DNA of 12,610 nt, taken from Candidatus Gastranaerophilales bacterium. Lineage in GTDB: Bacteria; Cyanobacteriota; Vampirovibrionia; Gastranaerophilales; Gastranaerophilaceae. This document shows positions 1-6,416 of the stretch, in pieces. Below the pieces are notes generated by a model. It ran no database searches and had not been told where the DNA came from. It worked only from the letters and a program-made list of their open reading frames with translations. The stretch is taken from assembly GCA_905235825.1 (NCBI GenBank), contig CAJONH010000288.1, forward strand, positions 1 to 12,610, given 5' to 3'. A program made the translations under genes and the position numbers. How positions within the stretch are numbered: the first letter of the stretch is position 1; every line of letters begins with the position of its first letter.

Positions 1-3
1 AAA

Positions 4-81
4 TGGCGGGACCGACGAGGCTCGAACTCGCGACCTTCTGCGTGACAGGCAGACGCTCTAACCAAACTGAGCTACGATCCC
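4..81 (-). tRNA. tRNA-Asp (GUC anticodon)
   Basis: Read on the minus strand, the sequence folds as a complete cloverleaf. The acceptor stem is GGGATCG paired with CGGTCCC (one T-G pair). The D arm is GCTC...GAGC, the anticodon stem TCTGC/GCAGA has loop CTGTCAC, and the T arm is GCGAG-TTCGAGC-CTCGT. The middle of the anticodon loop is GTC, which decodes Asp (GAC/GAU). The discriminator base is G and the 3' CCA is encoded. It is the last gene on this strand before the window edge, and a separate promoter lies just upstream. Confidence 0.96.
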
Positions 82-148
82 ATTATATTTAATTGACTGC
101 ACATTTTGTAAAATCTGTTCTATTTGGTTTTATCTCTTGTGCAAATAT

Positions 149-177
149 ATTATATTAAGAAGAAAAAAAAATTGCAA
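149..177 (-). promoter_or_regulatory. sigma70-type promoter for tRNA-Asp
   Basis: On the minus strand, a -35 box TTGCAA (172-177) and a perfect -10 box TATAAT (149-154) are separated by 17 bases. Transcription should start near 142, giving a 5' leader of about 60 nt before the mature tRNA end at 81. This makes the tRNA independent of the upstream umuC. A second TATAAT touches the tRNA 5' end, but it would start transcription inside the tRNA and is not credible. Confidence 0.7.
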
Positions 178-184
178 GACAATT
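162..184 (-). terminator. weak intrinsic terminator after umuC
   Basis: On the minus strand, arms AATTG and CAATT (loop TCTTG) form a short 5-bp stem, followed by a run of nine T. It lies about 28 nt past the umuC stop codon. The stem is AT-rich and weak, and it overlaps the -35 box of the tRNA promoter, so terminator and promoter elements are merged. No stronger candidate lies between umuC and the tRNA. Confidence 0.35.
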
Positions 185-211
185 ATTTGTTTTTTCTGTA
201 ATTTTATATAT

Positions 212-1423
212 TCATACTAATCCCATTTTTCGTTTATGCTTATTTCCTATTTCTTTTATTCCCGTTTGACCTAATGTTATTATATTCTTCCCGTATTTAT
301 CTTCAAGTTTATCCATTACTTTTGATAGATTTTTTGCTTTATTTTCATTCTTATTATCAAATAAAGTCATTTGTATCCGTTCAATATCACGTAATCCGCC
401 TGCGTATAAACCTGATGCTCTATAGACTATTTCTGATCTATATATACTTTCAAATAAAATTTTTACGTATTTTACCAGTATTAATTCACTGTTTGTATAA
501 AAATCCAGTTTTAATTCCCTGCCAAAAACTCTGAAATCTTTCGTCCTGAGCATTACTGATATAAAACATGCCTCAAGATTATTCTCCCTTAATTTTTTAC
601 ATACGTTATGCAAATGCATGGCAAGTTCTGCTGTTATATATTGTTTTTCTTTTGTAAATTCGGGAAAAGCCCTTGTTCTTTGTATTGATTTCGGTTTTTC
701 AATAATTCCCGTCAGGGGAATTACACTTATTCCTTCCAATTCATACTTTAGTTCTAAACCTTTTTTCCCGTAGTTCTTTTTATAAAATTCATCGTTTTTT
801 AATAAAATTTCATCCGCATAAAAAATACCATTAGCTCTTAAACTATGGGCAATATTTTTACCGATACCCCAAATTTCCTCGACAGGAATATTTTCAATTT
901 CATTTTTTATTAAATGTTTTTCTATTACATAACTGAAAATCTGCTTATCTTTCGCTTTTTGTGCCGCAAGTTTTGCTAAAATTTTTGAATTTGCTATTCC
1001 GACAGAAACACTTAATCCTAAATTATTTTCTATATCCTTCCTTATTAATTTTGCTAGTTCATTAAAATTCATGCCGAATATTTCATCATCGCCTGTTAAA
1101 TCTAAAAATGCTTCATCAATTGAATATATATCAAGTTTATCGGTATAATTTCTTAAAATTTGCATCATACGCATGGAAATATCGTGATAGAGTCCGAAAT
1201 TACTGCTTAAATATACGGCTTTTGGAAATTCTCGCTTTGCCATAAAATATGGCATTCCCATTCTTATTCCAAGTTTTTTTGCTTCATAAGAACGTGCAAT
1301 TACACACCCGTCATTATTACTTAAAACACATACGGGTTTGCCTTTTAAAGAAGGATTCATTAAGATTTCACAGCTTGCAAAAAAATTATTTCCGTCAACA
1401 AGTCCTATTATTTTTTCTTTCAT
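212..1423 (-). CDS. umuC: UmuC-type Y-family translesion DNA polymerase (Pol V catalytic subunit-like)
   Basis: This 403-aa protein resembles UmuC (about 420 aa), which copies past DNA lesions with low fidelity as part of the SOS response. Visible landmarks are the N-terminal metal-binding Asp10 in VDGNNFFAS, and Asp103-Glu104 in the palm motif YSIDEAFLDL. A helix-hairpin-helix-like stretch near 180-195 (VEEIWGIGK) is followed by the little-finger region. QMTLF at 351-355 fits the QxxLF beta-clamp-binding consensus, and the basic tail matches the UmuC C-terminal region. All catalytic acids are present, so it should be active. The start is supported by AGAGGT at 1431-1436, seven bases from ATG. 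It lies 97 bases downstream of the lexA-like gene on the same strand. No good promoter separates them, so they are probably co-transcribed. That the partner is a LexA-like protein in place of UmuD is an inference from adjacency. Confidence 0.95.
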   Translation of the reverse strand: MKEKIIGLVDGNNFFASCEILMNPSLKGKPVCVLSNNDGCVIARSYEAKKLGIRMGMPYFMAKREFPKAVYLSSNFGLYHDISMRMMQILRNYTDKLDIYSIDEAFLDLTGDDEIFGMNFNELAKLIRKDIENNLGLSVSVGIANSKILAKLAAQKAKDKQIFSYVIEKHLIKNEIENIPVEEIWGIGKNIAHSLRANGIFYADEILLKNDEFYKKNYGKKGLELKYELEGISVIPLTGIIEKPKSIQRTRAFPEFTKEKQYITAELAMHLHNVCKKLRENNLEACFISVMLRTKDFRVFGRELKLDFYTNSELILVKYVKILFESIYRSEIVYRASGLYAGGLRDIERIQMTLFDNKNENKAKNLSKVMDKLEDKYGKNIITLGQTGIKEIGNKHKRKMGLV

Positions 1424-1445
1424 AAACCATACCTCTAATAAAATT

Positions 1446-1479
1446 TGCGGGGATTAAGGGAGGATTTATTATCCCCGCA
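1446..1479 (-). repeat. intergenic hairpin between lexA-like gene and umuC
   Basis: A perfect 9-bp inverted repeat, TGCGGGGAT / ATCCCCGCA, encloses a 16-nt loop. It is GC-rich in a very AT-rich setting. On the minus-strand transcript the loop reads AAUAAAUCCUCCCUUA, which contains a CCUCC stretch like the 16S anti-Shine-Dalgarno. The downstream arm ends ten bases before the umuC ribosome binding site. It is followed only by AAATTTTATT, so it is a poor intrinsic terminator. It may be an attenuator, processing site or translational control element, which would lower umuC expression relative to the repressor. The structure is certain and the role is inferred. Confidence 0.6.
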
Positions 1480-1522
1480 TTATATATAAGAAGAATTCTT
1501 TTTTATCATCTTTTCGATGAAT

Positions 1523-2098
1523 TTATAATTTACGTACTATTCCTTGTGCTACACCAAAAATAACAAGCTGTTCTTTTGGATATAAATTCGGATAATTTTC
1601 ATTAGCAGGTTCAAGCCATATTTTTCCTTGCTTATTTCTATATGTTTTTAATGTATAGCCCCCGTCGATAAAGGCAATTACTATATCACCATCTCTTGCA
1701 GAATTTGTTTTTTTTACAATCACCTTATCTCCTTCATAAATTCCGAGGTTTATCATTGAATCACCGGAAACCGTGAACAAAAATGTAGACGGACTATTTA
1801 TATTAAAACTTTCATCAAGTGATATTCTTTTTTCTACATAATCATCCGCAACAGATGCAAAACCCGCTTTTACTACGGATGAAAATAAAATAGCACCGAA
1901 TAATTCTTTATTAATATAAAATCTGTTATTTTTTTCCTGAATTAAATCCTCATCTTTCAGTTTATTAAAATACTGCCAAACCGAATTTTTATGTTTAAAC
2001 CCGAAATCCTTTGCTATCTGCTCAAAACTCGGCAGAACCTCTTGTCCGTATGTTTCTTTCAATTTTTCAAAGAATATTTTTTGCTTTTCGGTTAACAT
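1523..2098 (-). CDS. lexA: LexA-like SOS repressor / S24 autoprotease
   Basis: This 191-aa protein is slightly shorter than E. coli LexA (202 aa). Residues 1-65 form a LexA-type winged helix-turn-helix (LPSFEQIAKDFG...NSVWQYFNKL) for DNA binding. The C-terminal part is a peptidase S24 domain. It has an Ala78-Gly79 cleavage site (VKAGFAS), nucleophile Ser114 in SGDSM, and general-base Lys151 in YTLKTY. The Ser-Lys spacing is 37 residues, as in LexA (119/156). It should therefore repress promoters until RecA filaments trigger self-cleavage. The GDSM signature and the umuC neighbour also recall UmuD, but the intact DNA-binding domain argues for a repressor. A perfect palindrome on its own promoter suggests autoregulation. 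There is no Shine-Dalgarno before the ATG, and the predicted transcript starts at that ATG. Confidence 0.92.
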   Translation of the reverse strand: MLTEKQKIFFEKLKETYGQEVLPSFEQIAKDFGFKHKNSVWQYFNKLKDEDLIQEKNNRFYINKELFGAILFSSVVKAGFASVADDYVEKRISLDESFNINSPSTFLFTVSGDSMINLGIYEGDKVIVKKTNSARDGDIVIAFIDGGYTLKTYRNKQGKIWLEPANENYPNLYPKEQLVIFGVAQGIVRKL

Positions 2099-2104
2099 AT
2101 TTTT

Positions 2105-2133
2105 ATTATAGACAAATGTCTATAAAATGTCAA
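2105..2133 (-). promoter_or_regulatory. consensus sigma70 promoter of lexA-umuC, predicted leaderless
   Basis: On the minus strand, TTGACA (2128-2133) and TATAAT (2105-2110) are separated by exactly 17 bases, matching the consensus at all 12 positions. Only six bases (AAAAAT) lie between the -10 box and the ATG at 2098. The usual start about seven bases past the -10 therefore falls on the A of the start codon, predicting a leaderless mRNA. No ribosome binding site is present, which agrees. The operator palindrome covers most of the -10 box and the adjacent spacer, so a bound repressor would exclude RNA polymerase. Confidence 0.85.
2106..2125. promoter_or_regulatory. SOS-box-like operator, perfect palindrome
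   Basis: Two 9-base arms, TTATAGACA and TGTCTATAA, are perfectly complementary around a central AA. The palindrome overlaps the -10 element and spacer of the lexA promoter. Position, symmetry and the downstream LexA-like protein make it the likely binding site for that repressor. The core GACA-nn-TGTC differs from the E. coli CTGT-n8-ACAG and the Firmicutes GAAC-n4-GTTC boxes, as expected for a diverged LexA. I noticed no second copy elsewhere in the window. Confidence 0.75.
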
Positions 2134-2215
2134 GTATTAAAATCTATTAAGAAAAAAAATGAAAAAACGGTCAATTTTTCATTGAATTTATACTTTATTT
2201 ATATAAGAGGGAATT

Positions 2216-2278
2216 ATGATATATTATCAAATGCATGGTTTAATGCTATGCAGGAAGTTATGTATATATAAAAAATAA
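2216..2278 (+). CDS. possible small peptide gene (20 aa), hypothetical
   Basis: A 20-codon frame, MIYYQMHGLMLCRKLCIYKK, starts at an ATG preceded by AAGAGGG (2205-2211), a good Shine-Dalgarno set only four bases from the start. A strong + strand terminator follows about 70 bases later (2347-2378), and no other + strand gene could use it. The peptide is basic, with two Cys. It resembles no family I know. I see no convincing + strand promoter; TATACT at 2189-2194 lacks a -35 partner. At this base composition such a short frame can arise by chance, so the stretch could instead be a non-coding RNA or nothing. Confidence 0.22.
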   Translation: MIYYQMHGLMLCRKLCIYKK

Positions 2279-2346
2279 AAAGTTTAATTACGATGCCTTT
2301 TCTTATATAAGTTTTTTTATTAATAAGGTATGGTAAGGTAATTTTC

Positions 2347-2378
2347 AGGCTCTTTGACTATTATTCAAGGGCCTTTTT
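2347..2378 (+). terminator. intrinsic terminator, + strand orientation
   Basis: An imperfect stem, AGGCTCTTTGA paired with TCAAGGGCCT (one mismatch and one bulge), encloses loop CTATTAT and is followed by TTTTTATTGTTTT. The T tract lies on the + side only. On the minus strand the hairpin is followed by GAAAATT, so it should not stop transcription of the gene at 2395-4389, whose stop codon is 17 bases away. It implies a transcript coming from 2130-2346 on the + strand, or insulation against antisense transcription. Confidence 0.65.
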
Positions 2379-2394
2379 ATTGTTTTGTATGTAA

Positions 2395-4389
2395 TTATTT
2401 TGCAAATTTTTCCATATCTGCGAATACAGGGCTTTTTTTCATTTTATTCATGTAATCAAAATTGGTTCTGCTTGATGAATTATTTGTATTATTCATTGAA
2501 TTTATATTTTTTTCATCATTTATACGTTTTTTTGTTGATTTTTCATTAATAGCAGGAAGCATAAAGCCTAAAAATACAGGAACCAGTACAAGAACTGAAA
2601 GCGTTGTAAAACGGGCATTCAATGTTCTGGCTTTATTTACCCACGGATTATCCTTGATTTCTTCAGTTCTGTTAAGAATTTTATCGAAGAAAGAGCGGTT
2701 TGTTATAGGGGTTCTCTCTGTCGGATGGAACAAATCGGCAAGTTCTTTAACTTTATCTGCATTTTTCGGATTACCGATAACTTTTGTTATTGTTTTATTA
2801 TCAGCCGATGCTATATCGGTATTTTCAGCTTTTAATAAATCATTTACAATCGCCTTTGATTTATCGGTTAACCCGAATAATTTACCCAAATCACCGCCTT
2901 GTTCGGATATAAAATCACAAAACCCTTTAACGCCGTCTTTATACTTATCTATATTGCTGTATTTAGCTCTGATTTGTTCGGAAGAAAGTATTTGAATACC
3001 GTTAACAGGTTTTAAATAGTCAAATATCTTTCCGGGAAGACTTTTATCTTTATAATCCTGTCCTTTTGCAGCTAATACAAGACCGGAGGTTGCTTCATTA
3101 ATTTTAGAAAAGCCTTTTCTTAATATTTTTTCACCGACACACATAACAACACAGGTTATTGCATCACGTCTTATAATTTCTTCTTTATCGTATTTATCTT
3201 TGGCATTTTTTACTCTGGGATACATAATACCGCCTGCCATGATACCCGCTAAAGGTGTAAATGATACATTACATCCGTCAAATTCCATCATATCGGCAAA
3301 TTTACCGACATTTCCTTTTCCTGTAACTGCTTTTGCCATATCAGCCATTGAGCCGAAGGAAGGATTTGATTTATTTTTATTATTTATTAAATGTTTTTTA
3401 TTCTCTTTTGCATTTAATTCTTTATCATTAAAGGTTGCATCCTTCATTAAGCCTTTAAGTCCCGCATTCTGTTTGCCTTCAGCATTATTATACAATTTTG
3501 GAATAACTTGAAGAAATCCCATAACTGCAGAATACATAGCAATATTAAGTGCAAATCTGCCTACTATTTTTTTGTTTGAAAGTGTTTCAATTAATTCTTT
3601 ACCTTCTTCTGCCGATTTTCCTTTTGTTTTTTCAACTACATCATCAGCATAAGACATCATGTGTTCAATAGTTTTTGAAAAGGGTGCAGTAACTTTTTCA
3701 GATAATTTGGCGGTTGTAAAATCGGCATGAACCGCATTGGATGAATTAGCTTTTGAAATTTCCGCAAATTCTTCAGATAAATTTGTTATTGTTTTCTTTA
3801 ATTGATTTTTATCGGCAGAACTGCAGGAAAGACGCTGAGCAAATTCTTCAGCTTTTTTTGCGGTATTTTCTGAAATATTCGTTTCACCTTTTGCATTTTT
3901 TATCATTTCGGCAAAAGTACTTTTATAAAATTCTTGCTTGTCAGGAAGAATACCTTTATTAACAGCATTATCCGATTGAATATCTCTGAAAGATTCAATA
4001 AATTTAGAAGGAACTTCGCATGCTTTACCGAACATATCGGTATGATTTCCCAAAAATCCTTTTCCTGCTTTCAGCATAAAATAAGGAATTGCAAACATGC
4101 TTGGACCGGTTAAAAATTCTCTTACTGCTTCTTTTGCAGCAAAACTTTTGTTAACTTCTCCATGATTTTCTTCTTTATTTCGTCTTAACCCCATAAAAGG
4201 ACGGGGAAGATTTGTTCCCAGCATATCCTGCAGAGTGAAAGAAACAACTAACCCGCCTGTTTCAATTGTATTTGCAACACTCAGACAAAAGGAATCCAAT
4301 CCCTTAAATGATGTGTTCTTTTTATTATTGTTGTTCGACTCTGTTTTTGCTTGAATAGGAAAATTCGTATTTACATTGTTTATTTGCAT
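2395..4389 (-). CDS. putative membrane protein of unknown function with Asn-rich FxG N-terminal motif
   Basis: I do not recognise a family for this 664-aa protein. The first 30 residues are Asn-rich and polar and end in SFKG (27-30), with no signal peptide. Hydrophobic stretches lie at about 95-107, 276-298, 377-391 and 593-613 (LSVLVLVPVFLGFMLPA), the last being the clearest membrane segment. A polar, basic, Asn/Ser-rich tail follows at 615-664. Between them are Lys/Glu-rich, probably helical regions at 150-270 and 470-590. A second NPSFG-like motif occurs at 342-346. It stands alone, with 319 bases upstream and no clear Shine-Dalgarno (only GGGA five bases from the ATG). Codon use looks like that of its neighbours. 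Its N-terminal pattern resembles that of the metalloprotease gene upstream on the same strand, which suggests a shared sorting or partner signal. That link is inference. Confidence 0.8.
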   Translation of the reverse strand: MQINNVNTNFPIQAKTESNNNNKKNTSFKGLDSFCLSVANTIETGGLVVSFTLQDMLGTNLPRPFMGLRRNKEENHGEVNKSFAAKEAVREFLTGPSMFAIPYFMLKAGKGFLGNHTDMFGKACEVPSKFIESFRDIQSDNAVNKGILPDKQEFYKSTFAEMIKNAKGETNISENTAKKAEEFAQRLSCSSADKNQLKKTITNLSEEFAEISKANSSNAVHADFTTAKLSEKVTAPFSKTIEHMMSYADDVVEKTKGKSAEEGKELIETLSNKKIVGRFALNIAMYSAVMGFLQVIPKLYNNAEGKQNAGLKGLMKDATFNDKELNAKENKKHLINNKNKSNPSFGSMADMAKAVTGKGNVGKFADMMEFDGCNVSFTPLAGIMAGGIMYPRVKNAKDKYDKEEIIRRDAITCVVMCVGEKILRKGFSKINEATSGLVLAAKGQDYKDKSLPGKIFDYLKPVNGIQILSSEQIRAKYSNIDKYKDGVKGFCDFISEQGGDLGKLFGLTDKSKAIVNDLLKAENTDIASADNKTITKVIGNPKNADKVKELADLFHPTERTPITNRSFFDKILNRTEEIKDNPWVNKARTLNARFTTLSVLVLVPVFLGFMLPAINEKSTKKRINDEKNINSMNNTNNSSSRTNFDYMNKMKKSPVFADMEKFAK

Positions 4390-4603
4390 AGAATTCCCAA
4401 ATTAACTTACCACTTCACTATTTTATTAAACAGAATAAAAAGATAAATTTGCTTATTTTTTTAATATTTATTAAATATTTTTACAAAAGTTAAATAAGTG
4501 TAATAAGTATAATTAAAAAAAGTCTTTATTTAAAAGGGTTTTAACTTTTTTATTACATATAAAATTCTTCTTTATCCGAATAATTTAATGTTTATTATCT
4601 TGA

Positions 4604-4639
4604 TTACGGCATGTTATTGGACGTTTTTTTTACGGCATG
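4604..4639. repeat. 10-base direct repeat TTACGGCATG, 26-base period
   Basis: TTACGGCATG occurs at 4604-4613 and again at 4630-4639, with a T-rich spacer that includes eight consecutive T. The second copy extends into GGCATGCC, a perfect 8-base palindrome, and GGCATG of copy one can pair with CATGCC beside copy two. The GC content stands out from the surroundings. It could be a tandem protein-binding site or part of a small structured RNA ending at the terminator at 4675-4704. Confidence 0.5.
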
Positions 4640-4674
4640 CCATAATGTCAGTGATGTCTCTTTTACTAATTTTT

Positions 4675-4704
4675 CTTCCTTAAGTGTATTAAGGAAGTTT
4701 TTTT
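4675..4704 (+). terminator. strong intrinsic terminator, + strand orientation
   Basis: A perfect 9-bp stem, CTTCCTTAA / TTAAGGAAG, with a 5-base loop (GTGTA) is followed by seven T (4698-4704). On the minus strand the same hairpin is followed by AAAAATTAG, so it is directional. It lies five bases beyond the stop codon of the minus-strand metalloprotease gene and points toward it. No + strand gene precedes it in 4390-4674, so the source transcript is unknown. Confidence 0.75.
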
Positions 4705-4708
4705 ATTA

Positions 4709-6355
4709 TTAAGTCATGTCAGGAAAATTAATATTTGTTTTAAAATACGTATCCCAAATATTATAAAATTGTTTATTTACAATTTCGGGATATTTTTGTC
4801 CGCTCATTCTTCCCGTTATATATTCTGCCAAATATTCGTTAGCATCTTCCGTTGCAGCATAACTGCTCACACGGTAAGCAGCATTAAGGGTTTCTTCATT
4901 GCTGAAAAATAAAGCTGTCGCATATAAGAAATTATACGGATTAGATTTTGCTGCAATATAGTGTGATAATTCGTGTGTAAATAATCCTTTTATATTACTT
5001 GCGGCTGATCCGCCGTTATTATATAAATTTTCAGCTCTTTCCTCCGAAAATATTTCGGGATTAAGTTCTATTTCAGCTTTAAAATCATCTTTCGGACATT
5101 GTTTTAATTTTTCCCATAATTGAGGAGCCTGTATTGGTGAAAGTATTTTATCCATTCTTTCAAACTCATTATTTGAATTTCTTTTATATGGAACCACCAT
5201 TCCAAACGTTTTTTTATCTTCCATATATTTGCCGTTTGTTTCTATTTTTAATCCGTTGAAAAATGTTTCGTCATCCAATGCCTGTGTTAAATCTTCTACT
5301 GCTTCAACACAGGAATTTGCATAATTTAAATTGGGCAAATCAGCTTCTATTCCGTATTTTTTTAATAAATATGACTTTGCATGTTCTACGGAAGAAAATT
5401 TCCGGTCTGTTTTTTCGGGAGATTTTACTTCCGGATATTTTAAATTTACATCCGTACCAAGTCTGCTTTTTACTAAATTAAATAATATATCACAGTCTTT
5501 TGGTATTCTCTCCTCACACATTTTCACGGTAATATATGATTTTAGAATGTCATATAAATTGTCTGAACTTGAAAATCTTTGTTTTAAAGCATAAAAACGT
5601 TCCTGCATTCTTGCTATATTAAATTTTTCACTTTGTGTTAAATTTTTATTATTCAAATCGCTGTTAAATTCATCTTTTAGATTTTTATTTAAATCTTTTT
5701 TAGTCAAATTTTTTCCGTTAAGCAGCAAATATGAAGCTAAAGGTTCATATAAATAATACTTAGGGTTATTTGAACATATTTTACCTTCATCATATTTAGA
5801 TTGAGTATAATCTTTAAGTTTTGACCAATCAAAATTTTGATTATATTCAATTCTTACTTTTTTTGAAAATTCATTTATATTAACGGAGGAAGGCACATTA
5901 CCGGTACATTTATCGCCAATTTTCAGTCCTTTAAATAATTTCTTTGAATTTGATATTTTACAAAAGTCTTCAACTGCATTTTGTATATTTGATAATAATT
6001 CGGGATTTTTTATATTTGAAGCTATTTCTATTCCATAATTTTTATTTAGTTCTTTTTTTATTATTTCAGGATTTTTTAATTCACAGACTGTCTTTGTTAA
6101 TTGTGAATTATTAGTATTTACAGTTTCATCTGTTTCTCTTATATCGGGAATAATTATTACATTATTGTTTGTATTTGTTTCCTGTATATTATCAAGATAT
6201 GTTGTTGACGGGATAAAAATATCATCATAATTATTGTTTCTGTTTCCGAAATTTATATTGGAAAAATTATTTAAATTTTCATATTTGTTATTATGACCGG
6301 CAACTGAATTTTTAAAAAAATAATTGTTTGCCTGTATATTATTTAATAACAGCAT
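4709..6355 (-). CDS. HExxH zinc metalloprotease, anthrax lethal factor-like (ATLF) domain, with a duplicated inactive copy
   Basis: The C-terminal part of this 548-aa protein holds zinc motif H461-E-L-S-H465 and, 42 residues later, a second block, YAATEDANEYLAEYITG. There Tyr499 and Glu507 (or Glu511) match the order and approximate spacing of Tyr728 and zinc ligand Glu735 in anthrax lethal factor (YGRTNEAEFFAEAF). The final helix (FYNIWDTYF) also fits. Residues 327-371 and 101-146 are recognisably related: YGIE, then VEDL/VEDF, then FFNGLKI/LFKGLKI. The first domain is thus repeated without HExxH, and YEPLASYLL (203-211) echoes the second block. Lethal factor has a comparable inactive N-terminal copy. 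The N-terminus is Asn-rich and ends in INFG (34-37), with no signal peptide. An AGAAGGAA ribosome site (6363-6370) lies seven bases from the ATG. Substrate and destination are unknown. The zinc-protease call is solid; the ATLF assignment is a motif-level inference. Confidence 0.82.
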   Translation of the reverse strand: MLLLNNIQANNYFFKNSVAGHNNKYENLNNFSNINFGNRNNNYDDIFIPSTTYLDNIQETNTNNNVIIIPDIRETDETVNTNNSQLTKTVCELKNPEIIKKELNKNYGIEIASNIKNPELLSNIQNAVEDFCKISNSKKLFKGLKIGDKCTGNVPSSVNINEFSKKVRIEYNQNFDWSKLKDYTQSKYDEGKICSNNPKYYLYEPLASYLLLNGKNLTKKDLNKNLKDEFNSDLNNKNLTQSEKFNIARMQERFYALKQRFSSSDNLYDILKSYITVKMCEERIPKDCDILFNLVKSRLGTDVNLKYPEVKSPEKTDRKFSSVEHAKSYLLKKYGIEADLPNLNYANSCVEAVEDLTQALDDETFFNGLKIETNGKYMEDKKTFGMVVPYKRNSNNEFERMDKILSPIQAPQLWEKLKQCPKDDFKAEIELNPEIFSEERAENLYNNGGSAASNIKGLFTHELSHYIAAKSNPYNFLYATALFFSNEETLNAAYRVSSYAATEDANEYLAEYITGRMSGQKYPEIVNKQFYNIWDTYFKTNINFPDMT

Positions 6356-6416
6356 CTATATATTCCTTCTTTCCTTACAGCCGATATAAAAAACAAACAT
6401 AAAATTATTTGCTGAA

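Larger units (their letters stand above)
4390..4708. other. AT-rich intergenic region between two orphan genes
   Basis: The first 200 bases are extremely AT-rich. They probably hold the minus-strand promoter of the 664-aa gene, although no box pair is better than TTAACT (4487-4492) with TAAATA (4465-4470) at 16-base spacing, which is weak. The remainder holds a 10-base direct repeat and a strong + strand terminator, described separately. I found no tRNA and no convincing coding frame on either strand. Confidence 0.6.

Noticed and set aside
82..92. TATAAT directly against the tRNA-Asp 5' end as its promoter
   Set aside because: Transcription would begin inside the tRNA. The 149-177 promoter is correctly placed and better matched.
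1446..1479. Intergenic hairpin as terminator of lexA
   Set aside because: No proper T tract follows on the minus strand.
1479..1507. Separate promoter for umuC (TATAAT at 1479-1484)
   Set aside because: The -35 position reads GATAAA and there is no other support, so co-transcription with lexA is more likely.
2462..2995. 177-codon + strand open frame inside the 664-aa gene
   Set aside because: It is antisense to a longer open frame with consistent composition. Its hydrophobicity reflects the complement of Lys/Asn-rich codons.
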